In this document: positions 53,686 through 63,400 of the stretch, piece by piece
Position numbering within the stretch: the first letter of the stretch is position 1
Layout: every line of letters starts with the position of its first letter
NCBI RefSeq assembly: GCF_038561965.1
Contig: NZ_CP139348.1
Coordinates: 3,720,001 to 3,784,000, forward strand
Source: Stutzerimonas stutzeri
GTDB taxonomy: Bacteria; Pseudomonadota; Gammaproteobacteria; Pseudomonadales; Pseudomonadaceae
Direction of reading: 5' to 3'
Length of the DNA: 64,000 nt
The notes under the pieces: generated by a model
What the model was told of the DNA's origin: nothing
Databases searched by the model: none
Seen by the model: only the letters and a program-made list of their open reading frames with translations
Position numbers and translations under genes: made by a program

Positions 53686-55599
53686 TCAAGGCGTGAGGTA
53701 GGAAGAACGCGTCAGCCCCAGACGCAAGGCATCGATGTACTGGGTGCGTTCCTTGGCACTCAGCTTGGCGCTGGCGACCTTGTCGCGGTAATAGGTCATT
53801 AGCTCCTCGGGCGAAAGGTGCACGTAGCGCAGCATGTCCTCGATGGTGTCGTGGGTCTCGATGCCGGCGTGGTAATAGCTGCCATCCTCGCGCTGATAGA
53901 CGTTCACCGAGTCGGTATCGCCGAACAGGTTGTGCATGTCGCCGAGAATCTCCTGATAGGCGCCCACCAGGAACACGCCGAGGAAATACTCTTCGCCAGG
54001 CGCGACCTCATGCACCGGCATGCTGCTCTCGATGCTCTGCTCGTCGACGTAGTGCTTGATCTTGCCATCCGAGTCGCAGGTCAGGTCCTGCAGCACAGCG
54101 CGCCGCACCGGCTCTTCGCTTAGCCGCTGCAGCGGCACGATCGGCAGGATCTGGTCGATCGCCCAGGTGTCCGGCAGGCTCTGGAAAACCGAGAAATTGC
54201 AGATGTACTTGTCCGCCAGCTTGTCATTGAGCTCGTCGAGCACCGCACGATGTGAGCGCTGGCGGGCCTTGAGCTGGTTGTACAGGCGACGGCAGATCGC
54301 GTAGTAGCTCTGCTCGGCCAGCGCTTTCTGCGCCAGCGTCAGCTTGCCGGACGCATACTGCGCACTGGACTCGCTCATATAGTGGGTAGCGCGCCAGTAA
54401 GTCTCGGTGACCATTTCCGGGTCTGTCGGCCCGAGCAGATCGGCCAGCGACTGAACGATCTCTGGAAGCTCGTCGTAGTTGTCGATCACTGGCAGCTCGT
54501 CGTTGTGTCGCTCAACGTCGGTGACCTGCATGACCAGCACTGCGTGATGCGCGGTCATCGCCCGGCCGCTCTCGGAGAAGATGTTCGGATGAGGCAATCC
54601 CTGCGCCTCGCAGAACTCCTTGAGCATGCCGACCACGGTACCGGCGTACTCGTCGATGTCGTAATTGATCGAGCTGGCGTTACGCGAGTGGGTACCGTCG
54701 TAATCCACGCCCAGACCGCCGCCAACGTCGATGTAATCCACCGGCAGGTTCAACGCGCGCAGCTCGGCGTAGTAACGGATCGCCTCACGGAAGCCCTGAC
54801 GGTAGTCGGCCAGATTGGCAATCTGCGAGCCCATGTGAAAGTGCAGCAGGCGGATGCCTTGATCCATTTCGGCCGCACGAAAGCGCTCGATCACCGAAAG
54901 CAACTGCGCCGCGGACAAACCGAACTTCGAACGCTCACCGCCGGTATCGGCCCATTTGGAGGACGCCAGGGACGACAGGCGAACGCGCAGCCCTACCTGC
55001 GGCGTCAGCTTGAGCTCGTTGGCCTCCTCGATCACCAGCCCGACCTCGGACTCCTTCTCGATGACGATGAACACCTTGTGCCCGAGCTTCTGCCCCATCA
55101 ACGCCAGGCGGATGAACTCGCGATCCTTGTAGCCGTTACAGACGATGGTGCCGCCCTTAGGGGCGAGCGCCAGCACGGCCATCAGTTCGGGCTTGGACCC
55201 TGCTTCCAGGCCGATGGAAACGTTCTGCGTGGCGATGATGTTTTCCACCACCGCTTCCTGCTGATTGACTTTGATCGGGTACAGCGCGGTGTACTTACCG
55301 GCGTACTCCATGCGCTCGATGTTGGCATCGAAGGCGCCCGTCAGGCGCCGCACGCGGTCCTGCAGAATCCCTGGGAAGCGCACCAGCAGCGGCAGCGAAA
55401 GCCCCGCCTCGCGCAATTGCTCGATCAGTCCGTTGAACTCGATCGGCTCGCCGCTCGGCCCTTGCGGGCGGACCTCGACATTGCCCTCGTCGCTGATCGC
55501 GAAATACCCTGCGCCCCAGTGGCGAATGCCGTAAATGCTGCGGCTATCGGCAGCGGTCCACTGGCTACCGTCGTCTTTACGTGTACGTCGTACAGGCAT
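53686..55599 (-). CDS. speA: Biosynthetic arginine decarboxylase
   Basis: A 637-residue PLP fold-III decarboxylase that makes agmatine from arginine, the first step of the agmatine route to putrescine. PLP Lys110 is in TALYPIKVNQQ and the glycine loop is DVGGGLGVDYDGTH; PEVGL-type stretches and the SpeA-specific N- and C-terminal extensions are complete. The start MPVRRTRKDDGSQW is preceded by GGGAGG. With speC in the same window, both routes to putrescine are present. Confidence 0.96.
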   Translation of the reverse strand: MPVRRTRKDDGSQWTAADSRSIYGIRHWGAGYFAISDEGNVEVRPQGPSGEPIEFNGLIEQLREAGLSLPLLVRFPGILQDRVRRLTGAFDANIERMEYAGKYTALYPIKVNQQEAVVENIIATQNVSIGLEAGSKPELMAVLALAPKGGTIVCNGYKDREFIRLALMGQKLGHKVFIVIEKESEVGLVIEEANELKLTPQVGLRVRLSSLASSKWADTGGERSKFGLSAAQLLSVIERFRAAEMDQGIRLLHFHMGSQIANLADYRQGFREAIRYYAELRALNLPVDYIDVGGGLGVDYDGTHSRNASSINYDIDEYAGTVVGMLKEFCEAQGLPHPNIFSESGRAMTAHHAVLVMQVTDVERHNDELPVIDNYDELPEIVQSLADLLGPTDPEMVTETYWRATHYMSESSAQYASGKLTLAQKALAEQSYYAICRRLYNQLKARQRSHRAVLDELNDKLADKYICNFSVFQSLPDTWAIDQILPIVPLQRLSEEPVRRAVLQDLTCDSDGKIKHYVDEQSIESSMPVHEVAPGEEYFLGVFLVGAYQEILGDMHNLFGDTDSVNVYQREDGSYYHAGIETHDTIEDMLRYVHLSPEELMTYYRDKVASAKLSAKERTQYIDALRLGLTRSSYLTP

Positions 55600-55722
55600 C
55601 GAGGCCTCCCGGAAGAAATTGACTGTTTCGCAGCGAGCAGAGGCTCCCGGCGAAGGCTATGCGGCTTCGACAGCCGATATGCAGAAAATGGTGAAAATTG
55701 ATGAGAGGTATCACAGCAGCGC

Positions 55723-56094
55723 TCAGCCGCCAGACTTCTTGGCCTTGAAGCCACGCTTGGTCAGCTCGTCGATCAGTAGCTGGACGTGATCACCCTGGAT
55801 CTCGATGACGCCTTCCTTCAGCGCACCACCCGTGCCGCAGCGACGTTTCAACGCACTGGCCAGCTCCTTGAGCTCGTTCTCGGCCAGTGGCACACCGCTC
55901 ACGGTCGTCACCGTCTTGCCGCCCCTACCCTTGCTCTCGCGGCGTACGCGCGCAATGCCATCGCCTTCAGGCAAAAGGTTCTGCTTGCAGACGCAACTAT
56001 CCTGCGGCTGACCGCATTCAGGGCAATGCCGACCGGCATCGGTGGAATAGACCAACCCGCTCAGGCCGGCTAGAGAAGTGGTTTTTTTCGCCAC
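55723..56094 (-). CDS. yciH: Translation factor Sui1/YciH
   Basis: A 123-residue eIF1-like protein. The N-terminal CPECGQPQDSCVC is a Zn-knuckle-type quartet, followed by the SUI1 domain (GRGGKTVTTVSGVPL, LKRRCGTGGALKEGVIEIQGDH). YciH-type proteins influence start-codon choice on non-canonical mRNAs. Length and motifs are normal; it precedes speA on the same strand, as in P. aeruginosa PA4840-PA4839. Confidence 0.93.
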   Translation of the reverse strand: MAKKTTSLAGLSGLVYSTDAGRHCPECGQPQDSCVCKQNLLPEGDGIARVRRESKGRGGKTVTTVSGVPLAENELKELASALKRRCGTGGALKEGVIEIQGDHVQLLIDELTKRGFKAKKSGG

Positions 56095-56115
56095 GCAAAC
56101 CTCACTCGCGAATCG

Positions 56116-56134
56116 GGCTCTGCCTGGCAGAGCC
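56116..56134. terminator. Hairpin between thiO and yciH
   Basis: GGCTCTG (56116-56122) and CAGAGCC (56128-56134) form a 7-bp stem with a five-base loop in the 147-base gap between thiO and yciH. It could end thiO or lie in the yciH leader. There is no clear U-tract. Confidence 0.4.
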
Positions 56135-56241
56135 GAAGTGCCGGCTAATTTACCAGCAATGCGAGTCGGCTAGCAGAGCTGAGTCCGCTAACGGCTAACG
56201 AAACCCGGGCCCACCCGCGAAATCGGGGCGGCGAATGGCGA

Positions 56242-57351
56242 TCAGCCCGTCTGACCACTTATCCGCCCAGTCGGTGCATAGGGCGTCGGATCTACGATCG
56301 GCTCCTGCCCAAGCATCAGGTCGACCAACAGCTGGCAGGACGCCGGCGCGAGCACCAACCCGTTACGGAAGTGTCCACAGTTCAACCAAAGCCCGTCGAA
56401 GCCGTTGACTTGTCCTATATAAGGCACACCATCCGGCGAGCCCGGACGCAATCCGGCCCAGTGCTTGACCACTTGCGCGTCAGCCAGCGCCGGTAGCAAT
56501 TCGATCGCCGTCGCCCTGAGGCTTTCCAGCGCATCCTCCGTGGGCGTCTTGTCGAAGCCGACATCTTCCAGGGTGCTGCCGACCAGGATATGGCCGTCGC
56601 GCCGCGGAATCGCATAACGCCGCTTGGCCAGCACCATACTCGGCAGGAAATCCTCGGCGCACTTGAAGAGGATCATCTGCCCCTTCATCGGCTTGACCGG
56701 AATCTCCAGCCCCAGCGTCGCCAGCAGCTTCGCGCTCCAGGCGCCTGCAGCCACAACCACCTGATCCGCCCGCATCTCGCCCTGCCCCGTCCGCACGCCC
56801 ACTACACGCGCTCCATCACGCAGGAAGCCTTCGACTGGGCACTGCTCGATAACAGTTACGTTAGGCAGCTGCCGCAGCGCTTCGCGCAGGGCTCGGAGCA
56901 GACGGGGATTACGGATGTTGGCGACACCTTCCATGTAAACGGCACGCTCGTAGCCATCACCCAACGAAGGCACGGCCTGGCGCACCGCGCCCATCGATAC
57001 CGACGTCAGTGGCCGGCCATAGCGCTCAGCCCAACTCAACGCCTCTGCCTCGTCGTGCAAATCCAGCCAATAAAGGCCAGTTACATGAACCTCCGGGTCA
57101 ACGCCCGTTTCCTCCAGCAACCGCTCACCGAACTGCGGATAGAAATCCTGCGACCAGTGCGCCAGCGCGGTGACGGCTGGGCTATAGCGCCACGGATACA
57201 ACGGCGACACGATCCCGCCACCCGCCCAAGAGGCCTCGCTGCCAGTGCTGCCGGATTCGAGCAATAACACCGACTTGCCGGCTGCTGCCAGACGATAGGC
57301 CGACAGCAGCCCGATGACCCCGCCGCCGACAACGATCACTTCTTGATTCAC
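56242..57351 (-). CDS. thiO: Glycine oxidase ThiO
   Basis: A 369-residue FAD-dependent amine oxidase that turns glycine into iminoglycine for the thiazole ring of thiamine. The dinucleotide fold VIVVGGGVIGLLSAYRLA opens the protein; EASWAGGGIVSPLYPWRY and the C-terminal WLNCGHFRNGLVLAPASC are typical. I start at GTG 57351 (MNQEVIVVGG), close behind GGAGAGG; a TTG four codons upstream is an alternative. It is divergent from fimT, the PA4548-PA4549 arrangement. Confidence 0.92.
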   Translation of the reverse strand: MNQEVIVVGGGVIGLLSAYRLAAAGKSVLLLESGSTGSEASWAGGGIVSPLYPWRYSPAVTALAHWSQDFYPQFGERLLEETGVDPEVHVTGLYWLDLHDEAEALSWAERYGRPLTSVSMGAVRQAVPSLGDGYERAVYMEGVANIRNPRLLRALREALRQLPNVTVIEQCPVEGFLRDGARVVGVRTGQGEMRADQVVVAAGAWSAKLLATLGLEIPVKPMKGQMILFKCAEDFLPSMVLAKRRYAIPRRDGHILVGSTLEDVGFDKTPTEDALESLRATAIELLPALADAQVVKHWAGLRPGSPDGVPYIGQVNGFDGLWLNCGHFRNGLVLAPASCQLLVDLMLGQEPIVDPTPYAPTGRISGQTG

Positions 57352-57380
57352 ACGCCTCTCCAACCATCTGGTTCACATTT

Positions 57381-57410
57381 CTGCCCGTCCTCGCTTGGAC
57401 TGACGGGCAG
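57381..57410. repeat. Inverted repeat in the thiO/fimT divergent gap
   Basis: CTGCCCGTC (57381-57389) and GACGGGCAG (57402-57410) form a 9-bp stem 30 bases upstream of the thiO start. It may be an operator or a thiO leader hairpin. I see no TPP-riboswitch signature. Confidence 0.45.
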
Positions 57411-57504
57411 GCTGCTTTAAAAGAGCGTCTGTGTATCTCGCAAACGCCAGTACACAAACAGCAGCCAGGACGGCTGAGCATCATACGTGCAAAGGAACCG
57501 CACT

Positions 57505-58011
57505 ATGGCGAACCGAAATCAAGGCTTCACGCTTGTAGAGTTGATCGTCACATTGTCGATCCTCACCCTTATCTTCTCCATAGCCGTGCCGGCGATGGCC
57601 GACCTTATTGCTCGCAGCAAGCAACAAGCCTTACTCAATCAAGTGCAGGATGCGATCCAGAAGGCCCGCACCAAAGCAGTCCTTGACCGGCAGATGGTTG
57701 TTGTTTGTGGCACCAGTGATAAGACTAACTGTACTAGTGACTGGCGCAACGGCTGGTTGACCCGGACTGAACCGACAGGACGGATACTCGCTGTTACTCA
57801 GTTGCCCGCCGCCGACGAACTCCGCTGGATTGGCTTCGGCGATCAGCGAATACGGTTCTACGAAAACGGAACCAGCCCATGGAGCAATGGCCGCTTCTAC
57901 CAGTGCTACAAACAGCGCATCGCCTGGCAATTGATTCTTAGCCGCCAGGGCCGACTGAGACAGGGCACCGCGGCAGACGACGCGAGTAAGGCCTCGCTGT
58001 GCAAGCCCTAA
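57505..58011 (+). CDS. fimT: Minor pseudopilin FimT (GspH/FimT family)
   Basis: A 168-residue type IV pilin-like protein. The short basic leader MANRNQG is cut before FTLVELIVTLSI by the prepilin peptidase, with Glu5 present. A hydrophobic helix follows, then a globular part with four cysteines (VVCGT, TNCTS, YQCYK, SLCKP). FimT binds DNA during uptake in some bacteria. The ATG follows AAAGGA. It is followed 173 bases later by fimU, so the two may be separate units. Confidence 0.85.
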   Translation: MANRNQGFTLVELIVTLSILTLIFSIAVPAMADLIARSKQQALLNQVQDAIQKARTKAVLDRQMVVVCGTSDKTNCTSDWRNGWLTRTEPTGRILAVTQLPAADELRWIGFGDQRIRFYENGTSPWSNGRFYQCYKQRIAWQLILSRQGRLRQGTAADDASKASLCKP

Positions 58012-58184
58012 CAAACAGCGGCAAGACGTCAAAGCATGGCCCCGATCACGCCGAAGCCCTCTCGCAAGCCTGATAATCGCGCCGACAGCCGGTCATCTCG
58101 ACAAACGCACCGGCCATCCCGGCATAACGGACAAAACACCCAAGCCGAATCATTATCCGCTCAAGAATACAAACGGAGCGCAAC
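58012..58184 (+). promoter_or_regulatory. Upstream region of the fimU-pilVWXY1 cluster
   Basis: A 173-base gap between fimT and fimU that probably holds the cluster promoter. GACAAACGC at 58100-58108 is 8/9 to the complement of an AlgR-like site CCGTTTGTC; AlgR drives fimU in P. aeruginosa. This match is weak evidence. No clear sigma-70 pair is evident. Confidence 0.35.
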
Positions 58185-58676
58185 ATGTCACGCCGCAGAG
58201 ACATGCATGGATTCACACTCATCGAGCTAATGATCGTACTTGCGCTTCTGGCCATCGCAGTCGGTATTGCAATACCAAATCTCTCCCGTTTGGTCGCAAA
58301 CAATCAGATCGAAGCACAAGCGCAGACGCTAAACAGCCTGCTTCAGTTCGCTCGCTCACAGGCCGTGGTACGTCGCACCTCTATTAGCCTGAGCAACAGT
58401 GCCAATGACTGGATCGTGGCCAACGCGTTGGACGACACGGTGCTGCGCCAGGAGGCTCTCAATCCAGATCACGCCAGTGTTGCCAGTAGCCTGTCATCAC
58501 CTATCACTCTCACCTTCAACGCCAACGGCTCAGCCGAAGCTGCTCGCTTCGTTGTCTGCCGTGACGACAACCCGGCCTTCGCCCACCTGATTACCGTACA
58601 ACCCAGCGGCAATACCCGCCTGATACGTCGTGGCAAGGATGAAAACGGTAATGACCTGCAGGACTGTGAACCATGA
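58185..58676 (+). CDS. fimU: Minor pilin FimU
   Basis: A 163-residue GspH-family minor pilin, cut after MSRRRDMHG before FTLIELMIVLALLAIAVGIA with Glu5 present. FimU joins PilV, PilW and PilX in the tip complex that primes pilus assembly. Cys in VVCRDD and the C-terminal LQDCEP would form a disulphide. CGGAG precedes the ATG. The stop overlaps the pilV start (ATGA). Confidence 0.9.
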   Translation: MSRRRDMHGFTLIELMIVLALLAIAVGIAIPNLSRLVANNQIEAQAQTLNSLLQFARSQAVVRRTSISLSNSANDWIVANALDDTVLRQEALNPDHASVASSLSSPITLTFNANGSAEAARFVVCRDDNPAFAHLITVQPSGNTRLIRRGKDENGNDLQDCEP

Positions 58677-59191
58677 ACAAGCGTATCAACAACCGAGGGT
58701 TCAGCCTGATCGAAGTACTGGTCACGTTGGTGCTTCTAACCATCGGCATGCTCGCCCTGGTTGCCATGCAGGGCCGAGGCATTCAATTCACTTCGGATTC
58801 GGTAGCCCGCAACAACGCCATCATGCTTGCCACCGAACTGCTGGAAACAATGCGTGCCAATCCAGGCGGGCGTGATGACTACCTGATCGAAAAACTCCAA
58901 ACCGACGGAGAGTGTTCAGGAGAAGCAGTGGAAGTATCCGACGTTGCCGAACAGCTTGCGTGCTGGAGCGAAAAGGCGCGGATGCTCATGCCTGGCGCCA
59001 ATGGCGACGGAACTGAGCCGATAGCCGTACGCAACAACTTCTACGCATGCCGATCAGTGCAAGCCGGAGCCTGCGTAGCTGACGACGGCTCGACCATCGA
59101 GGTCCAAATCGCCTGGCGCTCCAACGGCGAGCGTTGCGGCAATGGCACCGACCCCTTCATCTGCACCCTGCGCCTGCGCGGAGAACTCTGA
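58673..59191 (+). CDS. pilV: Type IV pilus modification protein/minor pilin PilV
   Basis: A 172-residue minor pilin; leader MNKRINNRG, then FSLIEVLVTLVLLTIGMLAL with Glu5, and the PilV-type ALVAMQGRGIQFTSDSVARN. Six or more cysteines in the globular part (for example GECSG, LACWSEK, YACRSVQAGACVAD, RCGNG, FICTLRL) suggest disulphides. It overlaps fimU by four bases and precedes pilW by two. Confidence 0.9.
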   Translation: MNKRINNRGFSLIEVLVTLVLLTIGMLALVAMQGRGIQFTSDSVARNNAIMLATELLETMRANPGGRDDYLIEKLQTDGECSGEAVEVSDVAEQLACWSEKARMLMPGANGDGTEPIAVRNNFYACRSVQAGACVADDGSTIEVQIAWRSNGERCGNGTDPFICTLRLRGEL

Positions 59192-59193
59192 CC

Positions 59194-59913
59194 ATGCACA
59201 AGCAACATGGCCTTTCGATCATTGAGCTGATGGTCGCTTTGCTTATAAGCAGCTTCCTAATTCTCGGCATAACGCAGGTCTACCTCGACAACCGCGAGAA
59301 CACGCTGTTTCAGCAAAGTCAGGGACAAAATATCGACAACGCTCGCTTCTCCATCCTTTTGCTGGAGCAGACGCTCGCCAAGACAGGCTACCGTCGCGCA
59401 CCTGATGAAGCCATGGAGACAGCCTTTCCCGACGACAGTATCGGCGCATGCGGACAGATGGGCGCCGGACAGGTGGTCAAGCGGCTGAGCGCCACATCGT
59501 TCTGCATCCGCTATCAACCAGCTTTCCCGGATGCTCGTGATTGTGCCGGCGACAATATCGACAATATTCCCGCCCCTTATGTTTCCTCTGAGCCGGTGAC
59601 GGAAATATTCGACCTCGCCGACGGGAATCTCACCTGCAACGGTCAGCCCATTGCCAGCGACATCGAAGAGCTGAGCTTCGTTTATGGCGTAAATAACAAT
59701 GAAGAGAAGCGCATCAGCAAATACGACCCCGAGCCGGGCGCTGACGACATTATCCGCGCCGTGCAGTTCTCCATTCTGACGGCAAGCCCAACCGAAGTTG
59801 CCAAGACCCCCGGCAGTGCGGCCTACAAATTTTGGTTCGGTGACGATCCCGAGGACAAACGCCTCTACACCATGCTTTCCAGCAGCACCAGCATGAGGAA
59901 TCTGATGCCATGA
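59194..59913 (+). CDS. pilW: Minor pilin PilW
   Basis: A 239-residue minor pilin. The leader MHKQHG is followed by LSIIELMVALLISSFLILG, Glu5 present. The PilW-type N-terminal domain continues with QVYLDNRENTLFQQSQ, and a globular domain follows with cysteines in GACGQM, SFCIRY and RDCAGD. The start follows the pilV stop by two bases and the stop overlaps the pilX ATG, so the cluster is tightly coupled. Confidence 0.9.
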   Translation: MHKQHGLSIIELMVALLISSFLILGITQVYLDNRENTLFQQSQGQNIDNARFSILLLEQTLAKTGYRRAPDEAMETAFPDDSIGACGQMGAGQVVKRLSATSFCIRYQPAFPDARDCAGDNIDNIPAPYVSSEPVTEIFDLADGNLTCNGQPIASDIEELSFVYGVNNNEEKRISKYDPEPGADDIIRAVQFSILTASPTEVAKTPGSAAYKFWFGDDPEDKRLYTMLSSSTSMRNLMP

Positions 59914-60467
59914 GCCGCAAAAACCACCGACTCAATCAACACCAACAACGCGGCGTCAGCCTGCTGATAGCGCTGATCTTTCTACTGATCATCACGGTTC
60001 TGGCCATCGCCAACATGCGCGAGGTCAGCCTTGAATCACGCATCACCGGCAACCTGATTGAGCAAAAGCAACTGCTCAACGTGGCCGAGGCCAGCGTCAG
60101 GGATGGGGAGCGTCGCACCCTTTTGCATGGCCCCCATGAGCCAACAAGCGACTGCCAGGGCATCGACCCCGGAAAGCTATGCCTGCTTCATGGAGAAGCC
60201 AAGTACGCAATAAATACGGATAACACTCAAGTCTATTCACCCGACGATGATACCGAGCTTCCCGGTAACGCTACTTGGTATGCGCAAACCGCTCCTGGCG
60301 GTGAACTGCTAGGTCAATCGGAAAACCCCGAGTATGGAAATATGCTGCTCGGCATAGGCGTGTTTCGCTATGAAATCAACGGCATCGCCAATAACAACAA
60401 TCTGAACAGTGCAGTTCGCTCAACCGTCGCCCTGAATTCCAAGGGAAGGATAGAGCACGAAGAATAA
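59910..60467 (+). CDS. pilX: Minor pilin PilX
   Basis: A 185-residue PilX-type protein. The leader ends NQHQQRG and the mature part begins VSLLIALIFLLIITVLAIA. Position +5 is Ile, where most pilins have Glu; this also seems the case in P. aeruginosa PilX. The conserved NMREVSLESRITGNLIEQKQ follows. It ends 31 bases before pilY1. It acts with PilY1 at the pilus tip. Confidence 0.9.
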   Translation: MSRKNHRLNQHQQRGVSLLIALIFLLIITVLAIANMREVSLESRITGNLIEQKQLLNVAEASVRDGERRTLLHGPHEPTSDCQGIDPGKLCLLHGEAKYAINTDNTQVYSPDDDTELPGNATWYAQTAPGGELLGQSENPEYGNMLLGIGVFRYEINGIANNNNLNSAVRSTVALNSKGRIEHEE

Positions 60468-60498
60468 CTTCGCTCGCCAAGTTATATAGGGAACAATC

Positions 60499-63400
60499 AT
60501 GAACGCTTCGCCCCTTTTTTTAACAAAAAGCCTGTTGAGCACGCTGGGCTTCTTTCTCTACTTCTCTGGAACCCTGAGCGCCAGTGCAGCAGCATTGAAT
60601 ATTAGCCAGAAGCCTCTGATACTGAGCGAGACGGTGGCGCCCAATCTTGTTTTTACGCTGGATGATTCCGGTAGTATGCGCTGGGCTTTTGCGCCTGATG
60701 ATTCAGGTCGAGAAGGCAGCACTAGCAACCTGCGTAACAAACGCAGAGGCATGTCGGCCAGCACCAATCCGATGTACTACAACCCCAACGTCAAGTATCG
60801 CCTGCCCATCAAACTGAACAGCGACGGCTCAACGCCTTCCACTGGTTACAGCACCAGCTTTACAACGGCCTATCACAACGGTTTTCAGACGTCTTATGGC
60901 TCTATCAACCTGAGCAACAGTTATCGCGTATCTTGGAATTTCAGTACCGACGGAGCGGTAACCTATGACTACACTTCATCAATCAGCTATGCGGCTCCAA
61001 CGGGGACGATTTACAATCTTTCGGAAAACCCTATCAATGATTTTGGCGGCTTTGAGAATTTAGACCTAACAGTCGGAACCCCAGTCACGCGAGAGATACT
61101 AGGCACAACTCACACCTTCACCAGAAACAGCAACAACAACTGCACGATTACCCCAAGCACATCGGGCATTACTTGCACACGCAACAGCGGCAACTCTTAC
61201 AGAATAACCAGAAACCGAACTCAGACTGCCGTACCTGCCTACTATTATACTTACGATCCATCTCTTGCCGGCTGCAACGCCGACAAAAACAACGACGCGT
61301 GTCATCGCCCGGTCTTCGTATCAGCCAACTCCGGTCCAGGAGGAGCTGACGAGCGAGAGAACTTCGCCATCTGGTATTCATTTTATCGAACTCGCGCCCT
61401 GGCCACCGTCAGCGCTGCCAACCTGGCGTTCAATGAACTAGCCTCTTCTGCCCGGCTTACCTGGCAAACACTGGATGTATGTAACAACCTGAACTCCAGC
61501 GGTTGCGGTACGAACTTTTTCAGGGAGTTCAGCCCTCGCCACAAAGCCAATTTCCTCAACTGGCTGGCAGGCGTGAAGTTCAACAGTAGCACTCCCCTTC
61601 TGGCCGCAACAAAGCGGGCCGGCGAGTTCTACACCGAGGCTACCCCTTGGGCGCATACCCCTAACCCAATGACCAGTAACGGAGGTCGGGGGACAACTGT
61701 TACCAATCCGCAACATGCTTGCCGCCCAAGCTTCCATGTACTGATGACAGATGGCATGTGGAACGACAGCTCGTTTCCCAGCGGCATCACCAGGCATGAC
61801 GGCGCCACCTTTACACCGGGAGCGACCGGAGACACGCAGTACAATTACGATGGCAAGAAAGCACCGTTCGGCAACGATGCGAAAACCACGACAGGGACGC
61901 TGGCCGACATCGCCATGCACTACTGGGCTACCGATCTGCGCAGCTCGCTGGCGAACGACCTGAAACCCTATATCCACACCAAAAATACTGACCTAGAGAA
62001 ACAGTTCTGGGACCCCCGCAACAATCCTGCCACCTGGCAGCACATGGTCAACTACACCATGGGCTTGGGCTTGAGCAATTCATTGAATGCGGCGGGCATC
62101 CCTTGGACGGGCGATACCTTTGGCGGCTCAGGCTATACCAGCCTCGCAGCCGGCACAGCAAAGTGGCCAGCTGCGTCCGCAAGCAATGCCAATAATGTTT
62201 ACGACCTCTGGCATGCCGCGATCAACTCCCGCGGAGAGTTCTTCAGCGTCGACAGTCCAGATGACATGGTCAAGGCATTCAAGGATATCCTCAACCGCAT
62301 TGCCGAGCGCACTACAACTGCCGCCCGCCCCGCTGTATCGGCGTCCTTCGTTACCGATAATGCCAGCGGTTCATTGCAAAGCAACGTCTATGCGACTCAG
62401 TTCTCCAGCGAAGACTGGAGCGGGGAGCTAAGCAAGACCACGCTGGCTGCCGGCCAGACGAAAAAGCTCTGGACCAGCACAACCAGTAGCCCCAACAACC
62501 GTAAAATTATGATGGCTGGCGCCGAAACAACAAGCAGTAAACTAAAAGCTTTCAACTGGAGCAATCTCGGTGATCTGCAAGGACTGCTCAATATCAACCC
62601 CGAAAGCCTGGTAGGCGCCAAGGATAACCGCGGCTCGGAACGAGTGGACTACATCCGCGGCAATCGCAGCATCGAAGGGGACAACGAAACAAGCTTCCGC
62701 CGACGCAATAGCAGCACAGTAATCGGCGATATTATCAACTCCAGTCCGGTGGTGGTGGGCACGCCCGCTTACATGGCGTACCTAGCTGATGCCATCGAAA
62801 AGCCAGACAGAGGAGAAAGCTACAAAAATTATACGGAGTTCCGCGAGGATAACCGGAAGCTTGTTACCGACTCAGAGACGAACGCGGTAGTTTCCGGAAA
62901 ACGCAAAGAAATGATCTATGTGGGTAGCAACGACGGCATGCTGCACGGCTTCAATGCCGCTACCGGAGTGGAAGAGTTCGCCTTTATTCCCACCGAAGTG
63001 ATCAAAAACCTCTATCGCCTCACCGGCAAGAACTACAGCGGCGGCGAGCATCATTATTTTGTCGATGGCACGCCGATCGTCCGCGACGTCTATTTGGGCG
63101 ACGATGAGGGCTGGCGCACCGTTCTGATAGGTACCCTGCGCGCAGGCGGCAAGGCTTTGTTCGCGCTCGACGTTACCGATCCGGAAAATATAAAACTCCT
63201 CTGGGAGTTTGATTCGACTACCGATGAGGACCTTGGCTACACATTCGCACAGCCGGAAATCGTGCGTTTGCATACCGGCGAGTGGGCAGTGTTGCAGGCT
63301 AATGGTTATGACAGCACACAGGACAGAGCAGCACTTCTAATCATCAACATAAAGACGGGGAAATTGATCAAAAAGATCACCGTACCCGAGGTGACTGAAA

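Noticed and set aside
57364..57504. TPP riboswitch before thiO
   Set aside because: No thi-box core (CTGAGA and the conserved CCTGAT...ATACTGCC-type arms) is present, only an ordinary inverted repeat.
58100..58108. AlgR-like site before fimU
   Set aside because: One 9-base near match is not enough for a firm call; kept only as a remark in the upstream-region entry.
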